Shown here piece by piece: positions 55,176-63,594 of a stretch of 64,000 nt of DNA. Source of the stretch: Peptoniphilus genitalis (lineage in GTDB: Bacteria > Bacillota > Clostridia > Tissierellales > Peptoniphilaceae); assembly GCF_023614525.1 (NCBI RefSeq), contig NZ_CP097885.1:1238501-1302500 (forward strand), in the 5' to 3' direction. Within the stretch, counting starts at the first letter, position 1. Each line of letters begins with the position of its first letter. The notes under the pieces are model-generated. The model saw only the letters and a program-made list of their open reading frames with translations. It made no database searches and was not told where the DNA came from. The translations under genes and the position numbers were made by a program.

Positions 55176-56723
55176 ATGAGAAAACAAAATTTCATTTTAA
55201 TTACTCATATTTTATTGCAATTTATTTTGTTTATGCCTATAGCACCATTTATAAAATATCAGCAGACATTAGATATGGGGATTTTAATAGTATTTTTACT
55301 GAGTATAATAAATTTTATAGCTTATATTGTATGTGTGTTAAATTCTGAAAAAAATTATATAGTGATTCATAGCTTAATAGTTGAGTTATTTATAATTTTC
55401 ACTTTTTTAGAAGACTTAATATTAAGAGAATTGTTAATAGGAAAATATATCGAATTATTAATCTATAGTTTAATAATTTTTGCAACTTTTAATCTAACAA
55501 GACCATCAAATAAAATTAAATATATTCTGTCAATTACTATATTAGGATTGTTTATGTCAATCATTTTGATGAAATTGAATGTATCTTTATCATCTTTACT
55601 ATTTAATTGGGTGGTTATTATTCTAATGTTGACTCCAAGCATCTTATTTATATTGGATAGACAAATTCGAAAATATGAAAGTAGTTTAGTTATAGCATTA
55701 CAAATTTTATATATTACAAGTTTTATCATATATAAAAAGTATGAAAACATAGGTCTAGTGTCTATCAGCGAGTATCAATTATTTACATGCATCTTCATTG
55801 AATCGGTACTGCTATATAGGATGAGTAAGACAAAAATCAAAAGTGGTTTAGTATTTTTCTCCCGTTCTCTGAAAAAAATATTTCCTGAATTTATTCTGTT
55901 ATTTATTATGTTGTATTTAACCTCCTTATCTTTTTCAGGAGTGATATTATTTTCTTTAAGCTTCTTCATGATTTTAGTAGAATTTAGATTATTTGAAAAA
56001 CATAAAAAATCCAACATGATAACTTTTGAGGAAATGCTGGATACCTATTATCTTGAAAAACATAGAAATTTAGAAATTGAAAAATTAAATACTCTAAGGA
56101 TCCAGACATTTTTACATGACGACATTCTACAGATTATCATAGCAATACGAAGGTGGATAGAGGATAATCTTTCAGGATCTGGCAAAAAATACATTATAGA
56201 AAATCTGGATAAGTTAAACGATTTGATTCGTCATGAAATAAATGCCTTTAATCCAATGCTCAATGATTATAACTCTCTTTATGACGCCTACAACAGGCTT
56301 ATAGTAGATTTAGAAAGCATGTATTTAAACAATGAAATGCTGATAGAATTTGAATGTGATAGAAATATAGACTTGCCCAGTCCCTATGCTGAGTTGATTT
56401 ACAAATGTATCAATGAATTATTAATAAATGCACTAAAACATTCAAAAGGTTATAGTACGGACATTATTCTTAAAACGGTAAAGGATAAAATTCATCTTAC
56501 CATAAAAAATTATGGGGATTATTTAGACCATGAAGAAAAAATAGTAGAGGGAAATATAGGCTTAAATATATTAAGATTCAACTTAAAAGAATATGGTGGA
56601 AAATTTGATTTTGATTTTTCTAAGAATCAAAAGGAATTAGATGAATCATTTGTGGAATTTAAAATGGAAGTTCCAGTAGATAGGAGGGTTGTCAATGAAA
56701 ATCTTATTAATAGAAGATCATAA
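55176..56723 (+). CDS. Sensor histidine kinase with polytopic membrane domain
   Basis: 515 residues. The first 275 residues contain about eight hydrophobic helices with short loops, like peptide-sensing kinases. Near residue 314 is the phospho-acceptor His in FLHDDILQIIIAIRRW, typical of the HisKA_3 group that pairs with NarL-type regulators. NELLINALKHSK near 405 is the N-box and GNIGLNILRFNLKEYGG near 465 the G-box. AAAGGAGG precedes the ATG. It overlaps its response regulator gene by 29 bases. The signal is unknown; the small protein encoded downstream is one candidate. Confidence 0.88.
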   Translation: MRKQNFILITHILLQFILFMPIAPFIKYQQTLDMGILIVFLLSIINFIAYIVCVLNSEKNYIVIHSLIVELFIIFTFLEDLILRELLIGKYIELLIYSLIIFATFNLTRPSNKIKYILSITILGLFMSIILMKLNVSLSSLLFNWVVIILMLTPSILFILDRQIRKYESSLVIALQILYITSFIIYKKYENIGLVSISEYQLFTCIFIESVLLYRMSKTKIKSGLVFFSRSLKKIFPEFILLFIMLYLTSLSFSGVILFSLSFFMILVEFRLFEKHKKSNMITFEEMLDTYYLEKHRNLEIEKLNTLRIQTFLHDDILQIIIAIRRWIEDNLSGSGKKYIIENLDKLNDLIRHEINAFNPMLNDYNSLYDAYNRLIVDLESMYLNNEMLIEFECDRNIDLPSPYAELIYKCINELLINALKHSKGYSTDIILKTVKDKIHLTIKNYGDYLDHEEKIVEGNIGLNILRFNLKEYGGKFDFDFSKNQKELDESFVEFKMEVPVDRRVVNENLINRRS

Positions 56724-57300
56724 AATGGTCGCAACTTCTTTAAAAATGAGCTTAGAGACGGACGAATCTATTTCTGTAGATATAGTAAATAATGTTACAG
56801 ACCTTAGTATTAATGAATCCGTACTTTACTATGATTTGTTACTTATAGATATTAATTTGACCGGAATAGAAGGAACGATAAATGGTTTAGATGTTGCTGA
56901 AGAACTGATTAATAAGTACAAAGAGCTAAAAATAGTAATTTTAACAGCCTATAAATTAGACTTTTATATTAAAAGAGCAAAAAGAATTGGATGTAAAGGA
57001 TTTATTTCAAAAGAAGAAGAGACAGCTAAACTAATAGAGGATATAAAGTCTATCGCCCTGAAAGGCAAAGCAATCTTTCCGGAAGAAAATCACATGTTAG
57101 AGCCATTGACAAAAAGTGAAATTCAGATAGTTAAACTATATTCAAAGGGGCTATCAAGGAAAGAGTTAGCTAAAGAACTAAAAACAAATGTAAGAAGTCT
57201 GGCAGTATCCTTATCACGAATATATCAAAAGTTAGGCGTTAGAAATTACCAAGAAATGATAGATAAAGTGCGTGAATTAGGATATGTTGATTCATTTTGA
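56695..57300 (+). CDS. Response regulator, NarL/LuxR type
   Basis: 201 residues. The receiver domain starts MKILLIEDHKMVATS (acidic pocket E-D) and has the phospho-Asp in LLLIDINLTG near residue 57, and a Lys in FISKEEE. The C-terminal HTH begins PLTKSEIQIVKLYSKGLSRK and continues ELAKELKTNVRSLAVSLSRI, the GerE/LuxR form. The start ATG 56695 has AGGAGG upstream, inside the kinase gene. It probably binds the 18-bp repeats found upstream of the three units. Confidence 0.88.
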   Translation: MKILLIEDHKMVATSLKMSLETDESISVDIVNNVTDLSINESVLYYDLLLIDINLTGIEGTINGLDVAEELINKYKELKIVILTAYKLDFYIKRAKRIGCKGFISKEEETAKLIEDIKSIALKGKAIFPEENHMLEPLTKSEIQIVKLYSKGLSRKELAKELKTNVRSLAVSLSRIYQKLGVRNYQEMIDKVRELGYVDSF

Positions 57301-57307
57301 TAGATGA

Positions 57308-57340
57308 GCATTAGAATTTTATAATTCTAGTGCTTTTTTT
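57308..57340 (+). terminator. Terminator of the two-component operon
   Basis: GCATTAGAATT-TTAT-AATTCTAGTGC followed by seven T residues. Confidence 0.85.
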
Positions 57341-57343
57341 ATT

Positions 57344-57361
57344 CACAAAAGTTAGCTGAAA
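57344..57361 (+). promoter_or_regulatory. 18-bp direct repeat, copy 2
   Basis: CACAAAAGTTAGCTGAAA starts 4 bases after the T-run of the preceding terminator and 88 bases before the small protein gene. TATATA lies 17 bases after TTAGCT, so the element may include a weak -35. Confidence 0.6.
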
Positions 57362-57431
57362 TAGGAATTGAAAATATATAAAATTGAAGAAGAAGTATAA
57401 AGTTAATAATATTTAAAGGAGATAATTAAAG

Positions 57432-57803
57432 ATGACTAAAAAAAATGTGTTTTCTATTATGATTGTATGTGTATTGATTTTTGGTGTTATTTTTATATTT
57501 ATTAATAAAAAAGCACATGAAAATAATAATCCAGCAAATGTTGAACAATATTTTTCTGAGATTAATATTCCAAATCTTAAATATTCAAATGATAAATTAA
57601 CATATAATGGCAATCTAGTAAAAGGTTTTTTTGATCCTATAGAAGTTGCAAAAAAGAATGGTAGATATGTTGGTTTTGTTTATTCAAATAATGATTATGG
57701 TGATGGAATACTTTTGATTGTCCGTAGAGATGAAAAAAATAAAATTATAGGGGTTGAGGAAATTACTCAAGAACGTTTAACTAAAGAAGTATTGGGAAAT
57801 TAA
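57432..57803 (+). CDS. Small secreted or membrane-anchored protein, 123 aa
   Basis: It begins MTKKNVFSIMIVCVLIFGVI, one uncleaved helix or signal peptide, followed by a polar exported domain (residues about 30-123) rich in Asn, Lys and Asp. No motif is recognised. AAAGGAG lies 10 bases before the ATG. With copy 2 of the 18-bp element upstream and the kinase/regulator genes before it, it is probably controlled by that system. It could act as a co-sensor, an immunity lipoprotein-like factor (no lipobox Cys seen) or a signal precursor. Confidence 0.65.
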   Translation: MTKKNVFSIMIVCVLIFGVIFIFINKKAHENNNPANVEQYFSEINIPNLKYSNDKLTYNGNLVKGFFDPIEVAKKNGRYVGFVYSNNDYGDGILLIVRRDEKNKIIGVEEITQERLTKEVLGN

Positions 57804-57821
57804 AAACTTAATAATTGTTAT

Positions 57822-58190
57822 TTATGGTGCTGAATCTATCCCATAATATTTTTTATAATTTTTCTCATACTGAACAAGATAAGAAAATTGTTTTTTATTC
57901 AAAGAATACTCTTGCATAAGGGTATTCTTTTTTTCTTTCAATTTATCGAGTTTGGTTAATATTTCTTTTGTGGTGGGTAGTTTTTTATAGTTTTCTAAGA
58001 TCTCTTTAGCAGCTATTTTGTAGACGGAAAGTTCACTATAATACTCTTCTTCAAATTGTTTATCTTCAAGATTTTTCTTGTGGTATTTATAAATCTCATG
58101 ATATTTATTTATAATTTTTACATTTTTTCATATCTTGTGATAGATTTTTCTATTTCGGTTTATACATCAAAAGAAGAAGAAAAACATCAG
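57822..58190 (-). pseudogene. Decayed C-terminal part of a mobilisation relaxase
   Basis: On the minus strand a frame from about 58125 to TAA at 57822-57824 encodes KYHEIYKYHKKNLEDKQFEE, then LSVYKIAAKEILENYKKLP, a Lys/Glu-rich coiled end typical of MobA-type relaxases of Firmicutes elements. Upstream of 58125 the similarity continues in another frame (IEKSITRYEKM) with stops between. There is no start codon or binding site. I take it as the remnant of a mobilisation gene, convergent with the genes around it. Confidence 0.5.
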
Positions 58191-58369
58191 GCTAACTAAG
58201 ATAAAGACATGCTTGACATGAGATTGAAGTAAAGAGCAATTTCTAAAATAAAAGGGAAAATTTAAAATAGTATTATAGTAATATTTTTTTATGAACAAGG
58301 AATTCAAAGAATAAGTGATGGAGTATTTTCAATGACTAAAAATTATATAGCAAAGATATAAATAATATT

Positions 58370-58387
58370 CACAAAAGTTAGCTGAAA
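58370..58387 (+). promoter_or_regulatory. 18-bp direct repeat, copy 3
   Basis: CACAAAAGTTAGCTGAAA, 111 bases before the ABC transporter ATPase start. TATAAT lies about 20 bases downstream. Confidence 0.6.
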
Positions 58388-58480
58388 CATCTTATAAAAG
58401 ATCTTATAATTATGTTAAAAGTAGGATATATAATATCATTATTTAGAATTCCTCATAAAATTATAGAAAGGAATAATCAA

Positions 58481-59380
58481 ATGAGCGAATCTATATTAGA
58501 AACTAAAAATTTAGTAAAAAATTTCGGAAATTTTACAGCAATAGATAATGTTAATTTAAAAGTAAAAAAACAATCTATTTATGGTTTAATAGGAGATAAT
58601 GGAGCTGGAAAATCAACTATTATGAGGATGATATCTGGATTATCTAATAAGAGTAGTGGGAATATAGAGCTATTTGGTAAAAATGTTAAAAAAAATTCTA
58701 GTTATTTTAGTAAAGTAGGCAATTTAATAGAAACACCAGCATTATATATGCAACTAACAGCTTATGACAATTTGAAATTAAAATGCTTATCTTATGATAT
58801 AGAAAATGAAATGTATATAAAAGAAATACTTAAAATAGTTGGGTTGGAAAATTGCTATAATAAACAAGTTAAGAGTTTTTCCTTAGGAATGAAACAAAGA
58901 CTTGGTATTGCAATGGCTCTTATAGGATCTCCTGAAATTATTATTTTAGACGAGCCAATTAATGGACTTGATCCTCAAGGAATAGTCGATATTAGAAATA
59001 TGTTAAAAGAAATTAATAAAAAATACGGCATTACCATAATTATATCAAGCCATATATTAGAAGAGTTATCTAAAATCGCAACAGATTTTGGAGTAATTTC
59101 AAAAGGGAAGTTACTAGCTGAGTTTACAATAGAAGATTTGCATAAAAGATGTAGATTAAGAATAGAGATAATAACCAGCAAAACGAATGAAGTATCAAAA
59201 ATTTTAAATAAACATGGATATGAAAATGAGATTATAAATAGTAAAAAAGTTATATTAAACGATTACTTTGATAAAATGAGTCTAATAAACTCTTTGTTAG
59301 TAAATTGTGGTATAGAAATAAGTTCAATTTCTGTAAAAGAAATGAGCTTTGAAGATTATTATATGGAGATATTAAGATGA
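58481..59380 (+). CDS. ABC transporter ATPase (peptide/lantibiotic type)
   Basis: 299 residues. Walker A GDNGAGKSTIMRMIS near residue 43, signature SFSLGMKQRLGIAMALIGSP near 130, Walker B IIILDEPINGLDP near 153, and H-loop ISSHILEELS near 190. The sequence is like the ATPases of bacitracin and lantibiotic immunity exporters (BcrA, LanF). ATG 58481 follows AAAGGAATAATCAA; a longer upstream frame has no binding site. It overlaps the permease gene by 4 bases. Confidence 0.9.
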   Translation: MSESILETKNLVKNFGNFTAIDNVNLKVKKQSIYGLIGDNGAGKSTIMRMISGLSNKSSGNIELFGKNVKKNSSYFSKVGNLIETPALYMQLTAYDNLKLKCLSYDIENEMYIKEILKIVGLENCYNKQVKSFSLGMKQRLGIAMALIGSPEIIILDEPINGLDPQGIVDIRNMLKEINKKYGITIIISSHILEELSKIATDFGVISKGKLLAEFTIEDLHKRCRLRIEIITSKTNEVSKILNKHGYENEIINSKKVILNDYFDKMSLINSLLVNCGIEISSISVKEMSFEDYYMEILR

Positions 59381-60219
59381 GTAGAGCAATAAAATTAGAG
59401 TTATATAGACTACGAAGAAACAAATATCCATGGATAATTTTAATTCTTAGTAGCCTTATGATAATTGGATCTGTATATATGACAAAAGTTGATTATCATT
59501 ACTATATTAATGATAAAGCAGCACTAGAAAACTTGAAAATAAATTTCACACAGATAAATTGGGGGATTTATGTTGGAAGTGTGATTCCAGATTGGTTAGA
59601 TTTAGGCTATATACCTATAACTGAATTATTTATGAGAAATATTCAAAGTAAAATTTTATTGATGTTTCAAACAGTTTTTATTGTGATGTATATAGGAGAT
59701 GAAATTAAATCTAGTTTTCTAAAAAATATTAATCAAGTTTTTCAAAAAAAAATAGAGCTAACTTTAGGAAAAGTAGCAATAATATGTGTATACACATTAG
59801 CTATATTTATTACTAGTTTTATTATTATGTCATTATCATTTTACTTTATGGAAGGATATTTGAAATTCACAGAAATAGGAATATTCATAAAATATATACT
59901 CACAGAATACTTATTATATATAACCTATAGTATTATAATAATGTTTTTAGCGTATTTGATAAGAAATTCTGCCGTTACACTTATTATTGGTCTCCTTGAG
60001 TCAGCTGGAATATTACAAATAATTGATACAATATTCCATCAAATATCTGGAAATTTATCATTTTCAATTATGAATTATCTTATATCAGGAAACATAGTAT
60101 TATTATCAATTGATAGCAGTGATTCTATTTATTTAAGAGTGACATTATTATCGATTATTTATTTGATTATTATGATAATATTGAATATCATGATTCTTAG
60201 CAAAAGAGATATTTATTAA
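59377..60219 (+). CDS. ABC transporter permease
   Basis: 280 residues with six hydrophobic helices: residues about 17-34, 100-118, 140-160, 170-195, 205-225 and 255-275. Helix 1 is followed by a long extracytoplasmic loop, as in ABC-2 permeases of the lantibiotic-immunity type (LanE/LanG, BcrB). The start ATG overlaps the ATPase stop. No second permease follows, unlike LanFEG systems that have two. Together with the ATPase it probably exports or expels a peptide or antibiotic sensed by the upstream kinase, which is inference. Confidence 0.85.
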   Translation: MSRAIKLELYRLRRNKYPWIILILSSLMIIGSVYMTKVDYHYYINDKAALENLKINFTQINWGIYVGSVIPDWLDLGYIPITELFMRNIQSKILLMFQTVFIVMYIGDEIKSSFLKNINQVFQKKIELTLGKVAIICVYTLAIFITSFIIMSLSFYFMEGYLKFTEIGIFIKYILTEYLLYITYSIIIMFLAYLIRNSAVTLIIGLLESAGILQIIDTIFHQISGNLSFSIMNYLISGNIVLLSIDSSDSIYLRVTLLSIIYLIIMIILNIMILSKRDIY

Positions 60220-60239
60220 AATAATTACTATTTTGGAAA

Positions 60240-60509
60240 ATAAATTAGCTTATGAAACTAGGTATACTTTGATAAAGGAGATTTTGTTAAAATATTTGGT
60301 CAAGTAAAAACAAGAATTGATAACAACGGAAAGGAACATAAGAGTGTCCGTATTCTGTCTTCTAAGCTCTTAAAAGCAAAAGAACAAGTAAAAGGAGTCA
60401 AGATAAAGATAAAAAGTCCATATTAGGACAAATAAAAAGCTTTAAACAGATGATAGAATTAAATCTAACAAGAAAGACCATAGCAAAGGTGCAGAGAGGT
60501 AAATATCGG
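60240..60509 (+). pseudogene. Coding remnants of a mobile-element gene, frame-shifted
   Basis: Pieces of coherent reading frame remain: KLAYETRYT, then in another frame GDFVKIFGQVKTRIDNNGKE and SVRILSSKLLKAKEQ, ending at TAG near 60426, then LGQIKSFKQMIELNLTRKTI and KVQRGKYR before another stop. The pieces look like one decayed gene in several frames. I cannot name the family; placement beside a mobile-element-type terminator suggests a mobilisation or accessory gene. Confidence 0.35.
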
Positions 60510-60536
60510 TAGTCTTCGGACTGCCTTTATTTTTTC
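60508..60536 (+). terminator. TTCG-loop terminator, duplicate of the one at 54881
   Basis: GGTAGTC-TTCG-GACTGCC followed by TTTATTTTTT. The 24 bases AGTCTTCGGACTGCCTTTAT plus the T-run match 54881-54905, so the two-component/ABC cassette is flanked by the same terminator on both sides. Confidence 0.75.
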
Positions 60537-60647
60537 GCTCAATTTAACGCGGTAAATCATATAATTGAAAGGAATCTGTGTTATATGTTATAACTAGGTA
60601 GTTAATCTATACCTTTAGAAAGGTAAAATATAGAATTGGAGAATGAT

Positions 60648-60848
60648 ATGAAATTTTCATATAATAAATTATGGAAGTTATTAATAGATAAAAATATGAA
60701 AAAAACAGACTTGCAATGTGCAATAGCAACAACACCCAAGACAATAGCAAAAATGGGAAGAGATGAAAATGTAAGTTTGGAAACATTAGGAAAGATTTGT
60801 GAGTTTTTTCAATGTGATATTGGTGATATTATTGAATATAAAAAATAG
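60648..60848 (+). CDS. Small XRE-family transcriptional regulator
   Basis: 66 residues: MKFSYNKLWKLLIDKNMKKT, then TPKTIAKMGRDENVSLETLG and a C-terminus CDIGDIIEY. This is the compact Cro/YozG-like HTH common in mobile elements and next to defence genes. The start ATG 60648 follows TTGGAG (60636-60641) better than the in-frame TTG at 60636. It may repress itself and the PHP-ATPase gene that begins 156 bases later. Confidence 0.88.
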   Translation: MKFSYNKLWKLLIDKNMKKTDLQCAIATTPKTIAKMGRDENVSLETLGKICEFFQCDIGDIIEYKK

Positions 60849-61004
60849 AGTTGAGGTAAATGGTAAATAAGATTCTTAATTATATTTGTTATTTTCATCA
60901 ACGGTACTTGGAAGATCTATTGATTTTAAAATGGTGGCGGAAGATCAGAGAGATTATTCTATATAAGAATTATTGTTAAGCCTTAGGGATTGTTAAGGAG
61001 GAGT

Positions 61005-63521
61005 ATGGCTGAAGATACAAGAACTTATAGTGAAGTTATAAAAGCATATAAGCATATAAAAAACACTAGAGATAATTTTGGATTTCCTAGGAAGTCGATA
61101 TTTCATATTCACACACCAGCTTCTCATGATTATAAATTAATGGAGAATTTAGGCACGAATGGATATAAAAAAATAAGTGAAAAAGAATTAGAAGATATAA
61201 TTTATGAAAGAAGTATTATTCCTCTCATAAATGGGAAAAGAGATGTAAAGTTTGGTGGAGATTTTGACATTTTTGAAAGTAAAAAAGAAATATATGCTTT
61301 TTTATTGTTAGCTAATGAATTACTAATAAATCAATATGAGATAGCTGTTGTTACAGATCATAATACATTTGAGGGAATAGACAAATTAAAAATATGTATA
61401 CATCATCTAAAAAAGTTAAAAGCTAAATATAATGTTGAAACAATATTATTTCGAGGAATAGAAATATCATGTGCTGACAAGCTTCATGTAGTAGCAATAT
61501 TAGATGACGATAAGAATAATGAAGAGGAAGTAATTAAGTGGCTAGATGAAAAATTGATTTCTGAAAAAGACGGTGTGTATGTTACTAGTTTAGAAGTTAT
61601 GGATTTTTTTTCGAGTTTAGGAGCGATAACTTATATAGCTCATATATACTCATCAAATATAAATAAAGATAAGTTTTTAAGCGGGGCGTATAAAAAGAAA
61701 TTATTTTCCAGTGAAAACACTAGAATTGTTGGTTTAAAAAACAAGAATCAAATCAAAGGTGCAAAAAATTTCATGAAAAATTATAGAGAGGATGTAAATT
61801 TTTTAATTGACAATGACTCACATTCAATTGATACATTAGCAAATAATTTTTTTTGGATTAAAGGAAGTGATATTAACTTTCAAATGTTAAAAGAAGCTTT
61901 AATTGATTTTGATATTTCTGTAAGTTATGAGAACATGAATAAAAATAAAGTTTATATAGAAGGCTTATATGTAATGTTTGAAGAATCTGGTTTTCTATCT
62001 AATAAAAAGAAAGATGGAGATTTTACTGTAAAATTTTCAGATTCTTTAAATTGCTTGATAGGGGGAAGAGGAACTGGCAAGAGTACTGTTCTTGAAACAA
62101 TTGATTTTGTAATGACACAAAGTGTTCATGATGAGAATCTTTTAGATTTTATTTGTAAGCATGGGAATGTATATTTATTATTTCAATGTGATAGAGATGA
62201 GTATATTGTTGAGTTTACAAGTCCTTATAAAGAAGATAATGATAATATTTTAAGCCGATTTGAAGAGGAACGACCTTATCAATATGGAAGAAGATATTAT
62301 TTTAATAGAGACAGAATTAAAAAATATATGCTTAAAAAGTATTTGAACGTATATAAGATAACTTGTAGTAATGTTAAAGAGATGGATATTAGCAATATCG
62401 AAAAAGTACGTAATAAAACAAAAGTCCTATCAGAACTTTATGATAATAGGTATTCTGTTAATGATCTTGTTAGATATGCAAGTGGAGATGAAATTAACAG
62501 GTTTATTTATGATTTGATGTTTAAAAATAAAGAGTTAGAACCATTTGAAAATAAAATAAAAATTAAAGCTAAATCAGGTTTATCTAAATTTCTAAGAGAT
62601 ATAGAAAGTATTTTAAAAAATAGAAGAGAAGATGTAAAAAAGGTACTAGATCCTTTTAATGAAACTCAAAAAGGAACATTAAAAATCGATTATATTCAAA
62701 AGGATTTAGTGCTTGAGTACCCCATAGAAGAAATTTATAAAAGTAAATTTTCAAGTATTATTAATAGATATAATATTAAGAGAGAAAATTTAGAGGGGTT
62801 TATATTTTATATAATAGATAAAAAAGGATTGATTAATTTTTTGAAATCATCAATAAATAAAGATTCTTCTTGGATAAATCCTAAAGAGTTTTTAGAATTT
62901 ACAGAAGAAAGTAGTTTTAAAGTAATAGATTCCAATAAAACAATTATTAATGCTGATATTGCTAAGACATTAACATCGGATTTATTAATATATGCAACTG
63001 ACGATAAAAATATAGATACATGGATTGGATATTTTAAAAACTACTTTAGAAAACTTGAAGAATACACTATCCTATTTAATATTAATAGTAGGGAAGACAA
63101 TAAAAATCTTCAAGAGATTTATAAAGATATAAAAAACTTATCATTAGGTCAAAAAGTCGTAGCAATGTTAGACTTTATATTAGGATATGGGAAATATAAC
63201 GATGATTTCAGACCGATTGTTATTGACCAACCAGAGGATAATTTGGATAGTAGATATATTTATAAAAATCTTGTTCAGCAGCTAAGGAAAACTAAAAATG
63301 ATAGACAAGTTATAATTGCAACTCATAGTGCAACAATTGTAACTAATGCAATGTCAGATTGTGTGTTAGTAATGGATTCTGATGGAGTACATGGATGGGT
63401 GAAAAATCAAGGCTATCCTGGTGAAGTAGCTATAAAAAAAGAAATAATAAATCACATGGAAGGTGGAATAGACTCATTTAAACATAAAATTTTAATCTAT
63501 AAGGAAGCTTTGGAAAAATAA
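61005..63521 (+). CDS. PHP-domain plus SMC-like ATPase protein (TrlF type)
   Basis: 838 residues. The first 300 residues form a PHP phosphoesterase with metal-binding motifs [10 protein letters not shown] near residue 32, [10 protein letters not shown] near 115, FRGIEIS near 142 and [10 protein letters not shown] near 267. The rest is an ABC/SMC-type ATPase: Walker [13 protein letters not shown] near 350, a divided helical middle, signature [11 protein letters not shown] near 711, Walker [14 protein letters not shown] near 736 and H-loop [10 protein letters not shown] near 772. This layout matches TrlF-family AAA-like ATPases as I know them. Such PHP-ATPase proteins occur in defence islands, so a nucleic-acid-targeting defence role is likely but unproven. 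The start ATG 61005 has AAGGAGG upstream; the frame is open further back without a site. Confidence 0.85.
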   Translation: MAEDTRTYSEVIKAYKHIKNTRDNFGFPRKSIFHIHTPASHDYKLMENLGTNGYKKISEKELEDIIYERSIIPLINGKRDVKFGGDFDIFESKKEIYAFLLLANELLINQYEIAVVTDHNTFEGIDKLKICIHHLKKLKAKYNVETILFRGIEISCADKLHVVAILDDDKNNEEEVIKWLDEKLISEKDGVYVTSLEVMDFFSSLGAITYIAHIYSSNINKDKFLSGAYKKKLFSSENTRIVGLKNKNQIKGAKNFMKNYREDVNFLIDNDSHSIDTLANNFFWIKGSDINFQMLKEALIDFDISVSYENMNKNKVYIEGLYVMFEESGFLSNKKKDGDFTVKFSDSLNCLIGGRGTGKSTVLETIDFVMTQSVHDENLLDFICKHGNVYLLFQCDRDEYIVEFTSPYKEDNDNILSRFEEERPYQYGRRYYFNRDRIKKYMLKKYLNVYKITCSNVKEMDISNIEKVRNKTKVLSELYDNRYSVNDLVRYASGDEINRFIYDLMFKNKELEPFENKIKIKAKSGLSKFLRDIESILKNRREDVKKVLDPFNETQKGTLKIDYIQKDLVLEYPIEEIYKSKFSSIINRYNIKRENLEGFIFYIIDKKGLINFLKSSINKDSSWINPKEFLEFTEESSFKVIDSNKTIINADIAKTLTSDLLIYATDDKNIDTWIGYFKNYFRKLEEYTILFNINSREDNKNLQEIYKDIKNLSLGQKVVAMLDFILGYGKYNDDFRPIVIDQPEDNLDSRYIYKNLVQQLRKTKNDRQVIIATHSATIVTNAMSDCVLVMDSDGVHGWVKNQGYPGEVAIKKEIINHMEGGIDSFKHKILIYKEALEK

Positions 63522-63594
63522 AGTTAAGAAGATTTTTAACATAAATAAGAATATTGTAATGTATCTAAAGCTTTATACAAGGGAGAGCATTTCA

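Noticed and set aside
57901-57933. Hairpin AAAGAATAC/GTATTCTTT as terminator of the 123-aa protein gene
   Set aside because: It lies inside the relaxase remnant's former coding sequence. It may work as a terminator by chance, but I could not separate that from coding origin, so it is not listed.
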